The notes below the pieces were generated by a model that searched no databases, had not been told where the DNA came from, and worked only from the letters and a program-made list of their open reading frames with translations. Positions 17,740 through 26,057 of a DNA stretch of 64,000 nucleotides are shown one piece after another. The stretch is from Robiginitalea aestuariiviva (GTDB lineage: Bacteria > Bacteroidota > Bacteroidia > Flavobacteriales > Flavobacteriaceae). The stretch is taken from assembly GCF_029537735.1 (NCBI RefSeq), contig NZ_JARPUQ010000003.1, forward strand, positions 183,015 through 247,014, given 5' to 3'. A program made the position numbers and the translations under genes. How positions within the stretch are numbered: the stretch's first letter is position 1; each line of letters starts with the position of its first letter.

Positions 17740-19020
17740 TTAAAGTCCCGTTGCCCGTGATTCCGATCCCCGTTCCCCGGTCAGGTGCCGGCGTACCTCC
17801 AGGGCGCGGTAGGCTCCCAGGGGGTTTATGGCAGCCCCGGCCTGTTGGCGGGACTTGCGTACCAGGGGCCGCACATCGGTGCGGTAGGCATCCTGCAACA
17901 GCTCCTGGCAACGCACTACATCGTGAGCCCGCTGGGCTTCCTGCAGGGCGGGCTGGTCAATCAGCAGGGCTTTGGCATAGGCTTCCAGAATGGCTTCCAG
18001 GGATTGGATCAGGTCTTCCAGGGGGTCCTTAATGTTATGGCTGGCATCAATCATCCAGGCCGGGTAAGGGTTGTCCGGGTTGTGCCGCATCCCGTAGACC
18101 AGCTCGTTGAAGATCAAAAACAGGGCGTAGGGTTTGATACTGCCCACGGTAAGGTCGTCGTCCCCATATTTGCTGTCGTTAAAGTGGAACCCGCCCAGCT
18201 TGCCCCTGTACATCAGGGTGGCCACGATTTGCTCGATGTTGGTATTGGGCAGGTGGTGGCCCAGGTCTACCAGGGTGTAGGCCCGGGGGCCGCAGTGCTC
18301 TGCCAGCATAAAGGAAGTGCCCCAGTCCTGGATGACGGTGCTGTAAAAATTCGGTTCGTAGGGCTTGTATTCAATAAAGAGTTTCCAGGACTCAGGCAGG
18401 GCGCGGTAGATCTGGGAAAGGCTGTCTGCGGTGCGGTCCAGGGCCTGCTGGAAATTGTGCTGCCCCGGGAAGTTGATCCCGTCCGCCAACCAGACGGTCA
18501 GGCTTTCGGAGCCCAGTTTTTCGCCTATGCGGGCCACCTCAATGTTGTGGGCTATGGCTTGTTGGCGTACCTCGGGGTCCGAGTGGCAGAGGGAGCCATA
18601 GCGATAACTGTGGGGCTGCCCGGCCTGGTCCTGGAAGGTATTGGAGTTTACCGCGTCAAAAACAAGCCCAAGGGATTTGGCCCGCTGGCGGATGCCTTCA
18701 TAATCCTGGGGGATGTCCCAGGGAATGTGCAGGGAAATGGCCCCGGCCGTAGCCGTGAGGGCGTGCAGCAGGCCTACATCGTCCATCTTGTCCTCCAGGG
18801 TGGCCGGTTCCCCCGGGGTGCCAAAACGGCCAAAACGGGTCCCGCCTGCGCCCAGGGCCCAGCTCGGGATGGCCACCTGGAAGGCCTCCAGTTGTTTCAC
18901 GACGGCGGCGGCATCTACGCCCCGTTGCCCCAGTTTGTCTTCCAGGTAGGCGTAATCCGCCTCCAGGGTGGTGAATTCGGCCCGGTTCAGGTCTGCCAGC
19001 TGCTCGCTTGTGATCTGCAT
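17740..19020 (-). CDS. rhaI: L-rhamnose isomerase (RhaI type)
   Basis: A protein of 426 residues, the length of the Pseudomonas stutzeri-type L-rhamnose isomerase. The start at MQITSEQLADLN is preferred to an upstream Met that adds 13 residues without similarity. Recognisable pieces are SWALGAGGTRFGRF, the ISLHIPWD strand, VWLADGINFPGQHNF, FIEYKPYEPNFYST, the metal-site segment LVDLGHHLPNTNIEQ, GGFHFNDSKYGDDDL, and the Asp/His segment MIDASHNIKDP. It interconverts L-rhamnose and L-rhamnulose with divalent metals. It is the second gene of the rhamnose operon, with an 84-bp gap after the aldolase gene that contains a hairpin. Confidence 0.93.
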   Translation of the reverse strand: MQITSEQLADLNRAEFTTLEADYAYLEDKLGQRGVDAAAVVKQLEAFQVAIPSWALGAGGTRFGRFGTPGEPATLEDKMDDVGLLHALTATAGAISLHIPWDIPQDYEGIRQRAKSLGLVFDAVNSNTFQDQAGQPHSYRYGSLCHSDPEVRQQAIAHNIEVARIGEKLGSESLTVWLADGINFPGQHNFQQALDRTADSLSQIYRALPESWKLFIEYKPYEPNFYSTVIQDWGTSFMLAEHCGPRAYTLVDLGHHLPNTNIEQIVATLMYRGKLGGFHFNDSKYGDDDLTVGSIKPYALFLIFNELVYGMRHNPDNPYPAWMIDASHNIKDPLEDLIQSLEAILEAYAKALLIDQPALQEAQRAHDVVRCQELLQDAYRTDVRPLVRKSRQQAGAAINPLGAYRALEVRRHLTGERGSESRATGL

Positions 19021-19044
19021 ATGAATGTGTGCTATTTGAATGAT

Positions 19045-19071
19045 CCCCGGGTACCACAAGGGCGCCCGGGG
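19045..19071. other. Intercistronic hairpin in the rhamnose operon
   Basis: Arms CCCCGGG (19045-19051) and CCCGGGG (19065-19071) with a 13-base loop lie in the 84-bp gap between the aldolase/dehydrogenase and isomerase genes. No T run follows on the minus strand, so it is more likely an RNA-stability or expression-ratio element than a terminator. Confidence 0.45.
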
Positions 19072-19104
19072 CCATTCTCCTCGAATTAAATTAACAAAAG
19101 TCGG

Positions 19105-21204
19105 TTACCGGACAAAGGCATTGGCCATGCCCCCGTCCACATTTACGATATTACCTGTGGTTTTATCCAGAATTCCCACCACGGCATATACCCCGTTGGC
19201 AATATCCTCCGGGTAGATGATTTCGTTCATCAGGTTGCGTTTGGCGTAGTAGGCCGGCAGTTCCTCCACGGAAATACCATAGGCTTTGGCGCGGCCTTCC
19301 GCCCATTCGCCTTCCCATATCTTGCTGCCCACAATCACCCCGTCCGGATTTACGGTATTCACGCGGATTTTTTCAGGCCCCAGCTCGGCTGCCAGCAGGC
19401 GAACCATGTGTTGCTGGGCGGCCTTGGCAGTGCCATAGCCCACGTTGTTGGGCCCGGCCACCAGGCCATTTTTGCTGGCAATACTCACAATATCGCCACC
19501 CAGGTTTTGTTTCCGCATCACAGCTACGGCTTCCTGGGCCAGTTCAAACTGCCCTTTGACCAAAACGTCCTGCAGCAGGTCCCATTCCTTTTCGGAGGTT
19601 TCCGCCAGGGGTTTGGAAATGGCCAGACCGGCGCTGTGCACCAGGATGTCCACCCCACCGAAGGCCAGGCACGCCTCTGAGAAGGCCCGGCGTACGGATT
19701 CCCGGTCCGTGACGTCGCAGGTTACCGCAGCCGCCACATCCCGCTTATAGGTAGACAGGGCCTCCTGCAGCCGGTCCTCGGCCACGTCGGTCAGCACCAC
19801 GTTGGCCCCTTCCTCCGCCAGTTTGTCGGCAATGGCTTTCCCGATCCCGCCGCCGGCCCCGGTTACCAGGGCTACCTTGCCGGAGAGGGTCTTGGGTTTG
19901 GGCATCCGCTGGAGTTTCGCTTCTTCCAGCAGCCAGTATTCAATGTCGAAGGCCTCCTGCCGCGGCAGGGCGGTGTAGGCCGAAATGGCTTCTGCCCCCC
20001 GCATCACATTGATGGCGTTAATATAAAATTCGCTGGCCACCCGTGTGGTCTGTTTGTCTTTGGAAAAACTGAACATCCCCACGCCCGGAAACAGAATAAT
20101 CACGGGGTTGGGGTCCCGCATGGCCGGGCTGTTGTCCCGTTTGCAGTTTTCGTAATACTGGGCGTATTCGGCCCGGTATTGTTCAAAGGCGGGCTCCAGT
20201 TTCTTCAGGGTAGCCCTGGGGTCGGACAGGTCCTGGTCCGGGGCCAGGTCTAGCACCAGGGGCTGGATCTTGGTCCGCAAAAAGTGGTCCGGGCAGGAAG
20301 TGCCCAGGGGTGCCAGGCGCTCCAGGTCGTGGCTGTTGATGAATTCCAGTACGGCTTCGGAGTCGTTAAAGTGCCCCACCATTCGGCGGTGGGAAGAACA
20401 CAACCCCCGCAGCAGCGGCATCAGGGTGGCTGCCTGGCTTTTCCGCTGGTCTGCGGGCAGGGAGGTCACTTTCTGACCCCCGAAAACGGTTCCGTTTTCC
20501 TTTATTTTCCTGGCGATGTATTCAGAGGCCATTTCAATGACCTCCAGACTGTTGATATAGCACTCGAAGGAGGTGTCCCCCCAGGTAAACAGGCCGTGGC
20601 TGCCCAGGACGATCCCGCGGATCCCCGGGTTTTCTGCCAGGCATTTTTCCAGTTGCAACCCCAGGTCAAAGCCCGGTCGCTGCCAGGGTACCCAGCCCAT
20701 GGTGTCGCCCCAGATTTCCCGGGTAACCGCCTCGCTATCTTCGGCTGCCGCAATGGCAATCAGGGCATCCGGGTGCAGGTGGTCAATATGGGCAAAGGGC
20801 AGTAAGCCGTGCAGGGGGGTATCTATGGAAGGGGCCCGGCTGTCCAGGTCGTATATACAGTGGTTAAAGAGCCCCACCATCCGGTCTTCGTCGTGCAGGC
20901 CCTGGTATACGTTCTTCAGGTTGCGCAGGCGGTCGGTGTACAGCCCGGCAATCCCGGCCCGGGTCAGGGTGCCGATATCGCCCCCGGAACCCTTGATCCA
21001 CATCACTTCCACATCCTTGCCGGTAAGCGGGTCTTTTTCTACGGTCTTGCAACTGGTGTTGCCCCCGCCGTAATTGGTGATGCGAAGGTCTGTACCCAGG
21101 ATGTTGGACCGGTACAGGAACAGGGCTATCTGGTCGTCGCCCAGGGCGGCGGCCTTTTGCTCATCCCAGAGGTAGTCCACGTATTTGAAGGTTTTGATAT
21201 TCAT
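19105..21204 (-). CDS. rhaEW: Bifunctional L-rhamnulose-1-phosphate aldolase / lactaldehyde dehydrogenase
   Basis: A fusion of 699 residues. The N-terminal part (1 to about 410) is a class II, zinc-dependent aldolase of the AraD/FucA fold, with HGLLPFAHIDHLHPDA and GSHGLFTWG supplying metal-binding histidines. The C-terminal part (about 430-699) is an SDR: TGAGGGIG, HSAGLA, SIASKNG and YGTAKAA. Known enzymes of this build split L-rhamnulose-1-phosphate into DHAP and L-lactaldehyde and oxidise the latter to L-lactate. It is the first gene of the rhamnose operon, divergent from the GntR gene. A -7-like octamer TAGTTTTA lies at 21230-21237 on the minus strand, 26 bp before the start codon. Confidence 0.92.
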   Translation of the reverse strand: MNIKTFKYVDYLWDEQKAAALGDDQIALFLYRSNILGTDLRITNYGGGNTSCKTVEKDPLTGKDVEVMWIKGSGGDIGTLTRAGIAGLYTDRLRNLKNVYQGLHDEDRMVGLFNHCIYDLDSRAPSIDTPLHGLLPFAHIDHLHPDALIAIAAAEDSEAVTREIWGDTMGWVPWQRPGFDLGLQLEKCLAENPGIRGIVLGSHGLFTWGDTSFECYINSLEVIEMASEYIARKIKENGTVFGGQKVTSLPADQRKSQAATLMPLLRGLCSSHRRMVGHFNDSEAVLEFINSHDLERLAPLGTSCPDHFLRTKIQPLVLDLAPDQDLSDPRATLKKLEPAFEQYRAEYAQYYENCKRDNSPAMRDPNPVIILFPGVGMFSFSKDKQTTRVASEFYINAINVMRGAEAISAYTALPRQEAFDIEYWLLEEAKLQRMPKPKTLSGKVALVTGAGGGIGKAIADKLAEEGANVVLTDVAEDRLQEALSTYKRDVAAAVTCDVTDRESVRRAFSEACLAFGGVDILVHSAGLAISKPLAETSEKEWDLLQDVLVKGQFELAQEAVAVMRKQNLGGDIVSIASKNGLVAGPNNVGYGTAKAAQQHMVRLLAAELGPEKIRVNTVNPDGVIVGSKIWEGEWAEGRAKAYGISVEELPAYYAKRNLMNEIIYPEDIANGVYAVVGILDKTTGNIVNVDGGMANAFVR

Positions 21205-21294
21205 CGGCAGTAATTTTCCTAATATTGGATAAAACTAACCGGGAAGGATGGCTTTTCCGTTCTGCACTGTACCGGGTAAGATACGCATTTAAGA

Positions 21295-22314
21295 GTGGAT
21301 TATATCGACATTAAAGAGCATTCCAAGGTTCCGAAATACCAACAGATTATAAATTCTGTGGTCGATGCCATTGCCCGGGGCAAGTTGCAGGCCCAGGACC
21401 AGCTTCCTTCGGTAAATACCTTGCTGATCGAGTTCGATATATCCCGTGATACCGTGGTTCGCGCTTATGACCACCTGAAAAAGCGGGGGATCATTGAGTC
21501 GGTGCCCGGGAAGGGGTATTACGTCAGGAACGACCAGCTAACCCTTAAGGCCAAGGTATTTCTGCTCTTCAACAAACTCAGTGCGCATAAAAAACTGATT
21601 TACGATGCCTTTGCCAGGGAGTTGGAGGATAAGGCAACCCTGGACTTCTTTATCTACGAGAACAATTACAGGCATTTCAAGGAGCTTATCCATGCCGCGG
21701 GCAAGCGCGACTACACCCATTTTGTAATCATCTGCCATTTTGAAGAAGGCGGGGACGACCTCTGTGCTTTCCTGACACAAGTTATTCCGGCAGAAAAACT
21801 CATCGTGCTGGACAAGCGTCTGCCCGAAGGCTGCCCGTCTGCGGCGACCCTTTACCAGGATTTTCAACGCAATATTTATGATGCCCTGGTGGAGTTGAAT
21901 CCTTCTCTGAAAAAATACGGGAAGATCAAAATGTTGCTGCGCCAACCTACCTATCACCCTGTTGAGATCAAAAAAGGATTTATCCGCTTTTGTGGGGAGT
22001 ATGCCTACGATTTTGGCCTGGTGGAAGACGTGGAATCCGAAGTGTTGGAAGCCGGCACGGCTTACATCAACCTGAAGGAAGACGATCTGGTATCCCTGAT
22101 CAAGAAAATAAAGGCTTCAGGGCTAAAAGTAGGCCGGGATATAGGTATCATTTCCTATAATGACACCCCTTTAAAGGAGGTGTTGCTGGATGGGATTACG
22201 GTCATTTCCACCGATTTTGAAAACCTTGGGCGGCAGGCAGCTGCCCTGGTGTTGGGACAGGGGCAGCTTGTACAGGAAAACCCGTTTTATGTGATTGCGC
22301 GGAATTCGCTTTAG
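21295..22314 (+). CDS. GntR-family regulator with LacI-type sugar-binding domain, probable rhamnose repressor
   Basis: A protein of 339 residues that begins with GTG. The winged helix lies at about 10-75 (YQQIINSVVDAIARGKL, QLPSVNTLLIEFDISRDTVVRAYDHLKKRG, SVPGKGYYV). A periplasmic-binding-protein-like effector domain follows (about 85-339), ending in VISTDFENLGRQAAALVLG. This is the AraR/FucR-type build, with DNA binding modulated by a sugar. It is divergent from the rhamnose operon, separated by 90 bp, and thus the likely local regulator, with L-rhamnose or a phosphate derivative as effector (inference). A weak palindrome around 21219-21231 may be part of its operator. Confidence 0.88.
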   Translation: MDYIDIKEHSKVPKYQQIINSVVDAIARGKLQAQDQLPSVNTLLIEFDISRDTVVRAYDHLKKRGIIESVPGKGYYVRNDQLTLKAKVFLLFNKLSAHKKLIYDAFARELEDKATLDFFIYENNYRHFKELIHAAGKRDYTHFVIICHFEEGGDDLCAFLTQVIPAEKLIVLDKRLPEGCPSAATLYQDFQRNIYDALVELNPSLKKYGKIKMLLRQPTYHPVEIKKGFIRFCGEYAYDFGLVEDVESEVLEAGTAYINLKEDDLVSLIKKIKASGLKVGRDIGIISYNDTPLKEVLLDGITVISTDFENLGRQAAALVLGQGQLVQENPFYVIARNSL

Positions 22315-22379
22315 AGTGAATCCGAGTAGGCCTGATGCGGCAGCGATATTATTTGTATTTTCAGAGGAAAGCTACCGCA

Positions 22380-23282
22380 ATGAAGAAAAGTATTTTAGGA
22401 TGTTTCATGGGGATGGTTCTCCTTACCATGCAGGGGCAAACAGCTCCTTTTAAAACCATCCGATTAGCGTCCGCCCCCGCCACCCCGGAGATGGTCTGGG
22501 AAGGAGGCGAACGCACCCAGATTTCCGACTGGGACGGGCTGCCAACGGTTTCCAACGTTTCCGAGCCCACCCTGACGGTATTCCTGCCGGAGCCTTCCAA
22601 AGCCACCGGTACGGCCCTGGTGATTGCCCCGGGCGGGGGGTTCCACACCCTGAGTATCGACAATGAAGGGCGGGATGTGGCCCGGTGGTGTGTGGAGCAC
22701 GGGATAGCCGCCTTTGTGCTGAAGTACCGCCTGGTGCCCACGGGCGAGAACCCCGGGCGGGAATTTGCCGAAAAGCTGCAGCGCAGCCAGGAGGAACTGG
22801 ACCGGCAGATGTCGCCCTATATCGCACTGGCCAAGGCAGACGGCCTGGCGGCCATTGCCTACATCAGGGAGCACGCAAAATCCTACGGCGTAAAGCCGGA
22901 CCAGATCGGCATCATCGGGTTTTCAGCCGGGGGTACTGTAGCCGCTGCGGCTGCCCTGGAGTTTACTTCGGAGGCTAACCGCCCCAATTTTACGGCCCCC
23001 ATCTACCCGGCCCTGCATGTGCTGGACTATTTGCATCCGCCCAAGGAGGCCATCCCCGCATTTTTTGCCGTTACCGAGGACGACCAGTTTGGTTTTCAGG
23101 TGCAAACCCAACAGGCCTTCCAGGCGTGGAATGCAGCGCGGGTGGCGTCCGAACTGCACCTTTATCCCAAAGGGGGGCACGGCTTTGGCATGCGCCGGCA
23201 GGGCCTGCCCAGCGACGCCTGGATTACCGCCTTTGAAGCCTGGCTGGGGTACTACGGTTTTTTGGCGCCGGCCACCCGGTAA
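22380..23282 (+). CDS. Secreted alpha/beta-hydrolase esterase (acetylxylan-esterase/BD-FAE-like)
   Basis: A protein of 300 residues. The start MKKSILGCFMGM is chosen because it begins a signal peptide ending near MQGQ; the longer frame has a non-signal leader. The alpha/beta-hydrolase motifs are the oxyanion loop APGGGFH, the nucleophile elbow GFSAGG, an Asp in VTEDDQFG, and the catalytic His in KGGHGFGM. It probably removes acetyl or similar ester groups from sugars in the periplasm. It follows the GntR gene on the same strand by 65 bp. Its last 31 bp overlap the convergent PQQ-dehydrogenase gene, an unusually long convergent overlap. Confidence 0.85.
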   Translation: MKKSILGCFMGMVLLTMQGQTAPFKTIRLASAPATPEMVWEGGERTQISDWDGLPTVSNVSEPTLTVFLPEPSKATGTALVIAPGGGFHTLSIDNEGRDVARWCVEHGIAAFVLKYRLVPTGENPGREFAEKLQRSQEELDRQMSPYIALAKADGLAAIAYIREHAKSYGVKPDQIGIIGFSAGGTVAAAAALEFTSEANRPNFTAPIYPALHVLDYLHPPKEAIPAFFAVTEDDQFGFQVQTQQAFQAWNAARVASELHLYPKGGHGFGMRRQGLPSDAWITAFEAWLGYYGFLAPATR

Positions 23283-24997
23283 ACCTTGCCATCGTTCTTG
23301 GTGAACAGGTACAATTCCCCGGAGGCGTCCTGGGCAAAGCGGAGGTCTACCCTTGGGTGCAGGGACCGTGCCGCCAGGGTAGTGGCTTCCCCATCAATGC
23401 GCAAGGCAACCCGGTACACGGTTGCCGGGTCTTTTCCATCCATTTCGGCTACTTGAGCCCCGAAGAGGGTCCCCCGGGGGATGTCTCCGAAGAGGTACCA
23501 CCCTTGGAGTTCCGGGACCCGCATCCCCCGGTAGGCATAGCCGCCGGAAACGGCATTGCCTTCGTCGTGGTCGTATTGCAGGGCCGGGCCGGTGAACAGG
23601 GTATCGGGCTTATCCAGGGGGTAGACCAGCTCCGAATTGGCGTGTACATCAAAAAGGAAGGTCCCTTCCCGTACAGGCCACCCGTAATCCGCCCCGGCCC
23701 GGCCCAGGTTGATTTCCTCCACGCTGTGCTGTCCGATATTGCTGATAAACATCTGGTGGCTCCCGCCCCGGTCCCAGGTCATGCGGTGGGGGTTGCGGAA
23801 GCCCCGGGCCCAGATTTCGCCCAGGGCGCCTTCCTGCCCCAAAAAGGGATTGCCTTCCGGGATGCCGTACTGCCCGTTGGCGCTGCTGCGCCCCCCGGGG
23901 TCTATCCGGATCACGCTGCCCCAGATGTGCCGGGAGTTGTCGCACAATTCCGGGTGCCCGCCCAGGGCGGCACCCCCGTCTCCGATCCCCAGGTAAAGCA
24001 GGCCGTAATCCGGGTCGGACGGTTGCGCCAGAGGGTTAAAAGTAAGTTCCTGGAAGCCGTGGATCTGGGAGGTCATATCGGCTCGGAGCACTTCGCGCCG
24101 ACTGCCTGCAAAGGTGGCTTTGCCGGGATCGGTGGCTTGCCATTCGGTAAGCACCCACTGCAGGGCTGCCGGAATGCTATCCGGCAAGGCGAAATCTGCC
24201 CGGGCAGAACCGGCCTTTTCCGTATGGGTGGTGTACAACAGCCCGTTGGCTTCAAAGGCAGGATGGAAGGCGAAACTACCCAGGCCGGAGCCAAACCCCG
24301 GGGTATCGATAAAGGCCGGGGTTTTTGCTTTCAGATCCAGATAGGAGTGGACCGTATCCCCGTTTATTTCGTAAAGTATTCCCCGCTGGTCCGCCAGGAA
24401 CAGGCGCCCCCCAATCCCATCCAGTTTGTTGATTCGCGCCAGCAGGGGTTCGGTGGCGGTAGGGGGCGCGGTAAACCATTCCTCCAGCTCCAGCGCCAGC
24501 CCGGCCTCCGGGATGGGTTGCGGGATGGGGTTCACCAGGCCGCCGGTGCGGTTGCTGGTATTGCGTTTTTCTGCCTCCGAGAATTTATGGATAAAGCCCA
24601 GCAGGTGTTCCATATCTTCCCCCTGGAGGTGCGGAAACCCGGGCATGTACATCCTGTAGCGCTCAAACAGGGCGGCAGCCCTGGGGTCGCCCCCGTCAAT
24701 CATCGCTTTCGGGTCCTGGATATACGCCACCAGCCAGGCCTTGTCCACCTGAGAGGTCACCCCGCTCAGGTTGGGCCCGATTTCGCTGGCCTGGAAGTTG
24801 TGGCAGCTGGCGCAGTGCCGGTTAAAGACTTCCATGCCGTGCTGTATGGAGAGTTCGCCCCCGGCATACCGGGCTGCCACAGGGCCTGTATCGGAGGGTT
24901 TTCCTTTGGATTCCGGCCCGCAGGATAGCGGCAGGGCCAGCGTGATCAGGCCAAGCCCGAGGGAGAGGAATCGAAAAAAACAGCTTTTACTTTTCAT
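23252..24997 (-). CDS. Cytochrome c / PQQ-dependent sugar dehydrogenase fusion lipoprotein
   Basis: A protein of 581 residues. The start at MKSKSCFFRF gives a lipoprotein signal (lipobox LPLSC, Cys26); the longer frame adds 133 residues that look like shadow translation. An N-terminal cytochrome c domain (about 45-130) has CASCH (Cys62, Cys65, His66). A six-bladed glucose/sorbosone dehydrogenase propeller follows (about 160-580), with RNPHRMTWDRGG and IGQHSVEEINLG typical of soluble PQQ sugar dehydrogenases. The enzyme would oxidise an extracellular sugar and pass electrons through its own haem. It overlaps the esterase gene convergently by 31 bp. The substrate is unknown. Confidence 0.88.
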   Translation of the reverse strand: MKSKSCFFRFLSLGLGLITLALPLSCGPESKGKPSDTGPVAARYAGGELSIQHGMEVFNRHCASCHNFQASEIGPNLSGVTSQVDKAWLVAYIQDPKAMIDGGDPRAAALFERYRMYMPGFPHLQGEDMEHLLGFIHKFSEAEKRNTSNRTGGLVNPIPQPIPEAGLALELEEWFTAPPTATEPLLARINKLDGIGGRLFLADQRGILYEINGDTVHSYLDLKAKTPAFIDTPGFGSGLGSFAFHPAFEANGLLYTTHTEKAGSARADFALPDSIPAALQWVLTEWQATDPGKATFAGSRREVLRADMTSQIHGFQELTFNPLAQPSDPDYGLLYLGIGDGGAALGGHPELCDNSRHIWGSVIRIDPGGRSSANGQYGIPEGNPFLGQEGALGEIWARGFRNPHRMTWDRGGSHQMFISNIGQHSVEEINLGRAGADYGWPVREGTFLFDVHANSELVYPLDKPDTLFTGPALQYDHDEGNAVSGGYAYRGMRVPELQGWYLFGDIPRGTLFGAQVAEMDGKDPATVYRVALRIDGEATTLAARSLHPRVDLRFAQDASGELYLFTKNDGKVYRVAGAKKP

Positions 24998-25111
24998 GGT
25001 CCGGGAGGGTAAGTCGCGCCGGGTTTGGGGCCTCCATTTCCAAAGATAGGATTTCTCCCGGGCAGTCAGCCCCCCGCTGGCCAGCTGCTTAAAAAGGCTT
25101 ACCTTGTTGAG

Positions 25112-26029
25112 GTGAAGCCGCTGCTGATTTCCATGCTCCTGCTTTGGGCTTTCGGCTTTTGCCGGGCCCAGGAAGCCGCCTACACCGGGGAAGTGCCGGG
25201 TACGGATGCCCGGTTTGGCATGGCCTACATTGAAGGCGGTACCTATACCCCGGAAAGTCCCGAAGCGGGCACGCCTGCCCGTGAGGTAACCCTTGCCCCC
25301 TTCTGGATGGGGACCCACGAAGTCACCTGGGAGCTCTACCGCCTGTACCTGGAACGCACCGGGGGTGCGGGCACGCCTTCGGGCGATGCCGTACACCTGG
25401 ATGCGGATGCCGTTTCCGGGGCCACGGTGCCCTATGTAGACATGAGCCTGGGCATGGGCTCAGGGCCGGGATTACCGGTGGGCAATGTGACCCGCAAGGC
25501 CGCGGCCCGCTTCTGCAAATGGCTTTCCGCCAAGACCGGGCATTTCTACCGGTTGCCTACCGAAGCCGAATGGGAATACGCCGCCCGGGCGGGGGCTTCC
25601 ACGCCTTATTTCTTCGGGTCGGATACTACCCGCCTGGAAGCTTATGGCTGGTATGCGGGCAATAGCGCCGGGGTGTACCACCAGGTAGGGCAGAAGGAGC
25701 CCAACCCCCACGGGCTTTATGACCTCTACGGCAATGTTGCCGAATGGGTGATGGACAGCCCGGAAGCCGGCACAGATCCGACCCAAACCTTTTCTCCTCC
25801 GGCCCGGGAATATCCCGGCATCCTGAAAGGCGGCAGTTACCGGAGCAGCCCTTCGCAGACCCAAACCGGGGTACGCCTGCTGTCGGACCCGGTGTGGAAA
25901 CAGCGGGACCCTCAATTCCCCCGCAGCCAGTGGTGGTTTACCGATGCGCCCTTTGCCGGCTTTCGGGTGGTGCGCCCGCTGCACCCGCCCCCACCCGAAG
26001 AATACACCCTGTACTGGGACCTGAAATAG
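25112..26029 (+). CDS. Secreted FGE-sulfatase-fold (SUMF1/PvdO) protein without the FGE cysteines
   Basis: About 305 residues if translation starts at the GTG at 25112, which gives the signal peptide VKPLLISMLLLWAFGFCRAQ; an ATG at 25133 would leave too short a signal. The fold is clear: MAYIEGGTYTPES, FWMGTHEVTWELYRLYLE, GNVTRKAAARFCKWLSAKTG, YRLPTEAEWEYAARAG, HGLYDLYGNVAEWV, LKGGSYRSSP, and the final GFRVVRP. In true formylglycine-generating enzymes the segment after GGSY carries a copper-binding Cys pair, and none is present here. It is therefore unlikely to activate the sulfatase. It lies 28 bp upstream of the Gfo/Idh gene, with which it probably forms an operon. Confidence 0.82.
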   Translation: MKPLLISMLLLWAFGFCRAQEAAYTGEVPGTDARFGMAYIEGGTYTPESPEAGTPAREVTLAPFWMGTHEVTWELYRLYLERTGGAGTPSGDAVHLDADAVSGATVPYVDMSLGMGSGPGLPVGNVTRKAAARFCKWLSAKTGHFYRLPTEAEWEYAARAGASTPYFFGSDTTRLEAYGWYAGNSAGVYHQVGQKEPNPHGLYDLYGNVAEWVMDSPEAGTDPTQTFSPPAREYPGILKGGSYRSSPSQTQTGVRLLSDPVWKQRDPQFPRSQWWFTDAPFAGFRVVRPLHPPPPEEYTLYWDLK

Positions 26030-26057
26030 TCGAAAACAACCTTTTAAAACCATAGCG

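Noticed and set aside
19045-19071. Terminator within the rhamnose operon
   Set aside because: The hairpin is strong but no T run follows and the genes on both sides belong to one pathway.
23252-25396. Longer open frame extending the PQQ dehydrogenase to 714 residues
   Set aside because: The extra N-terminal residues are Arg/Gly-rich shadow translation overlapping the divergent FGE-fold gene; the Met at 24997 starts a clear lipoprotein signal.
25112-26029. Calling the FGE-fold gene the activator of the neighbouring sulfatase
   Set aside because: The catalytic cysteine pair of formylglycine-generating enzymes is absent and the protein is exported on its own signal peptide.
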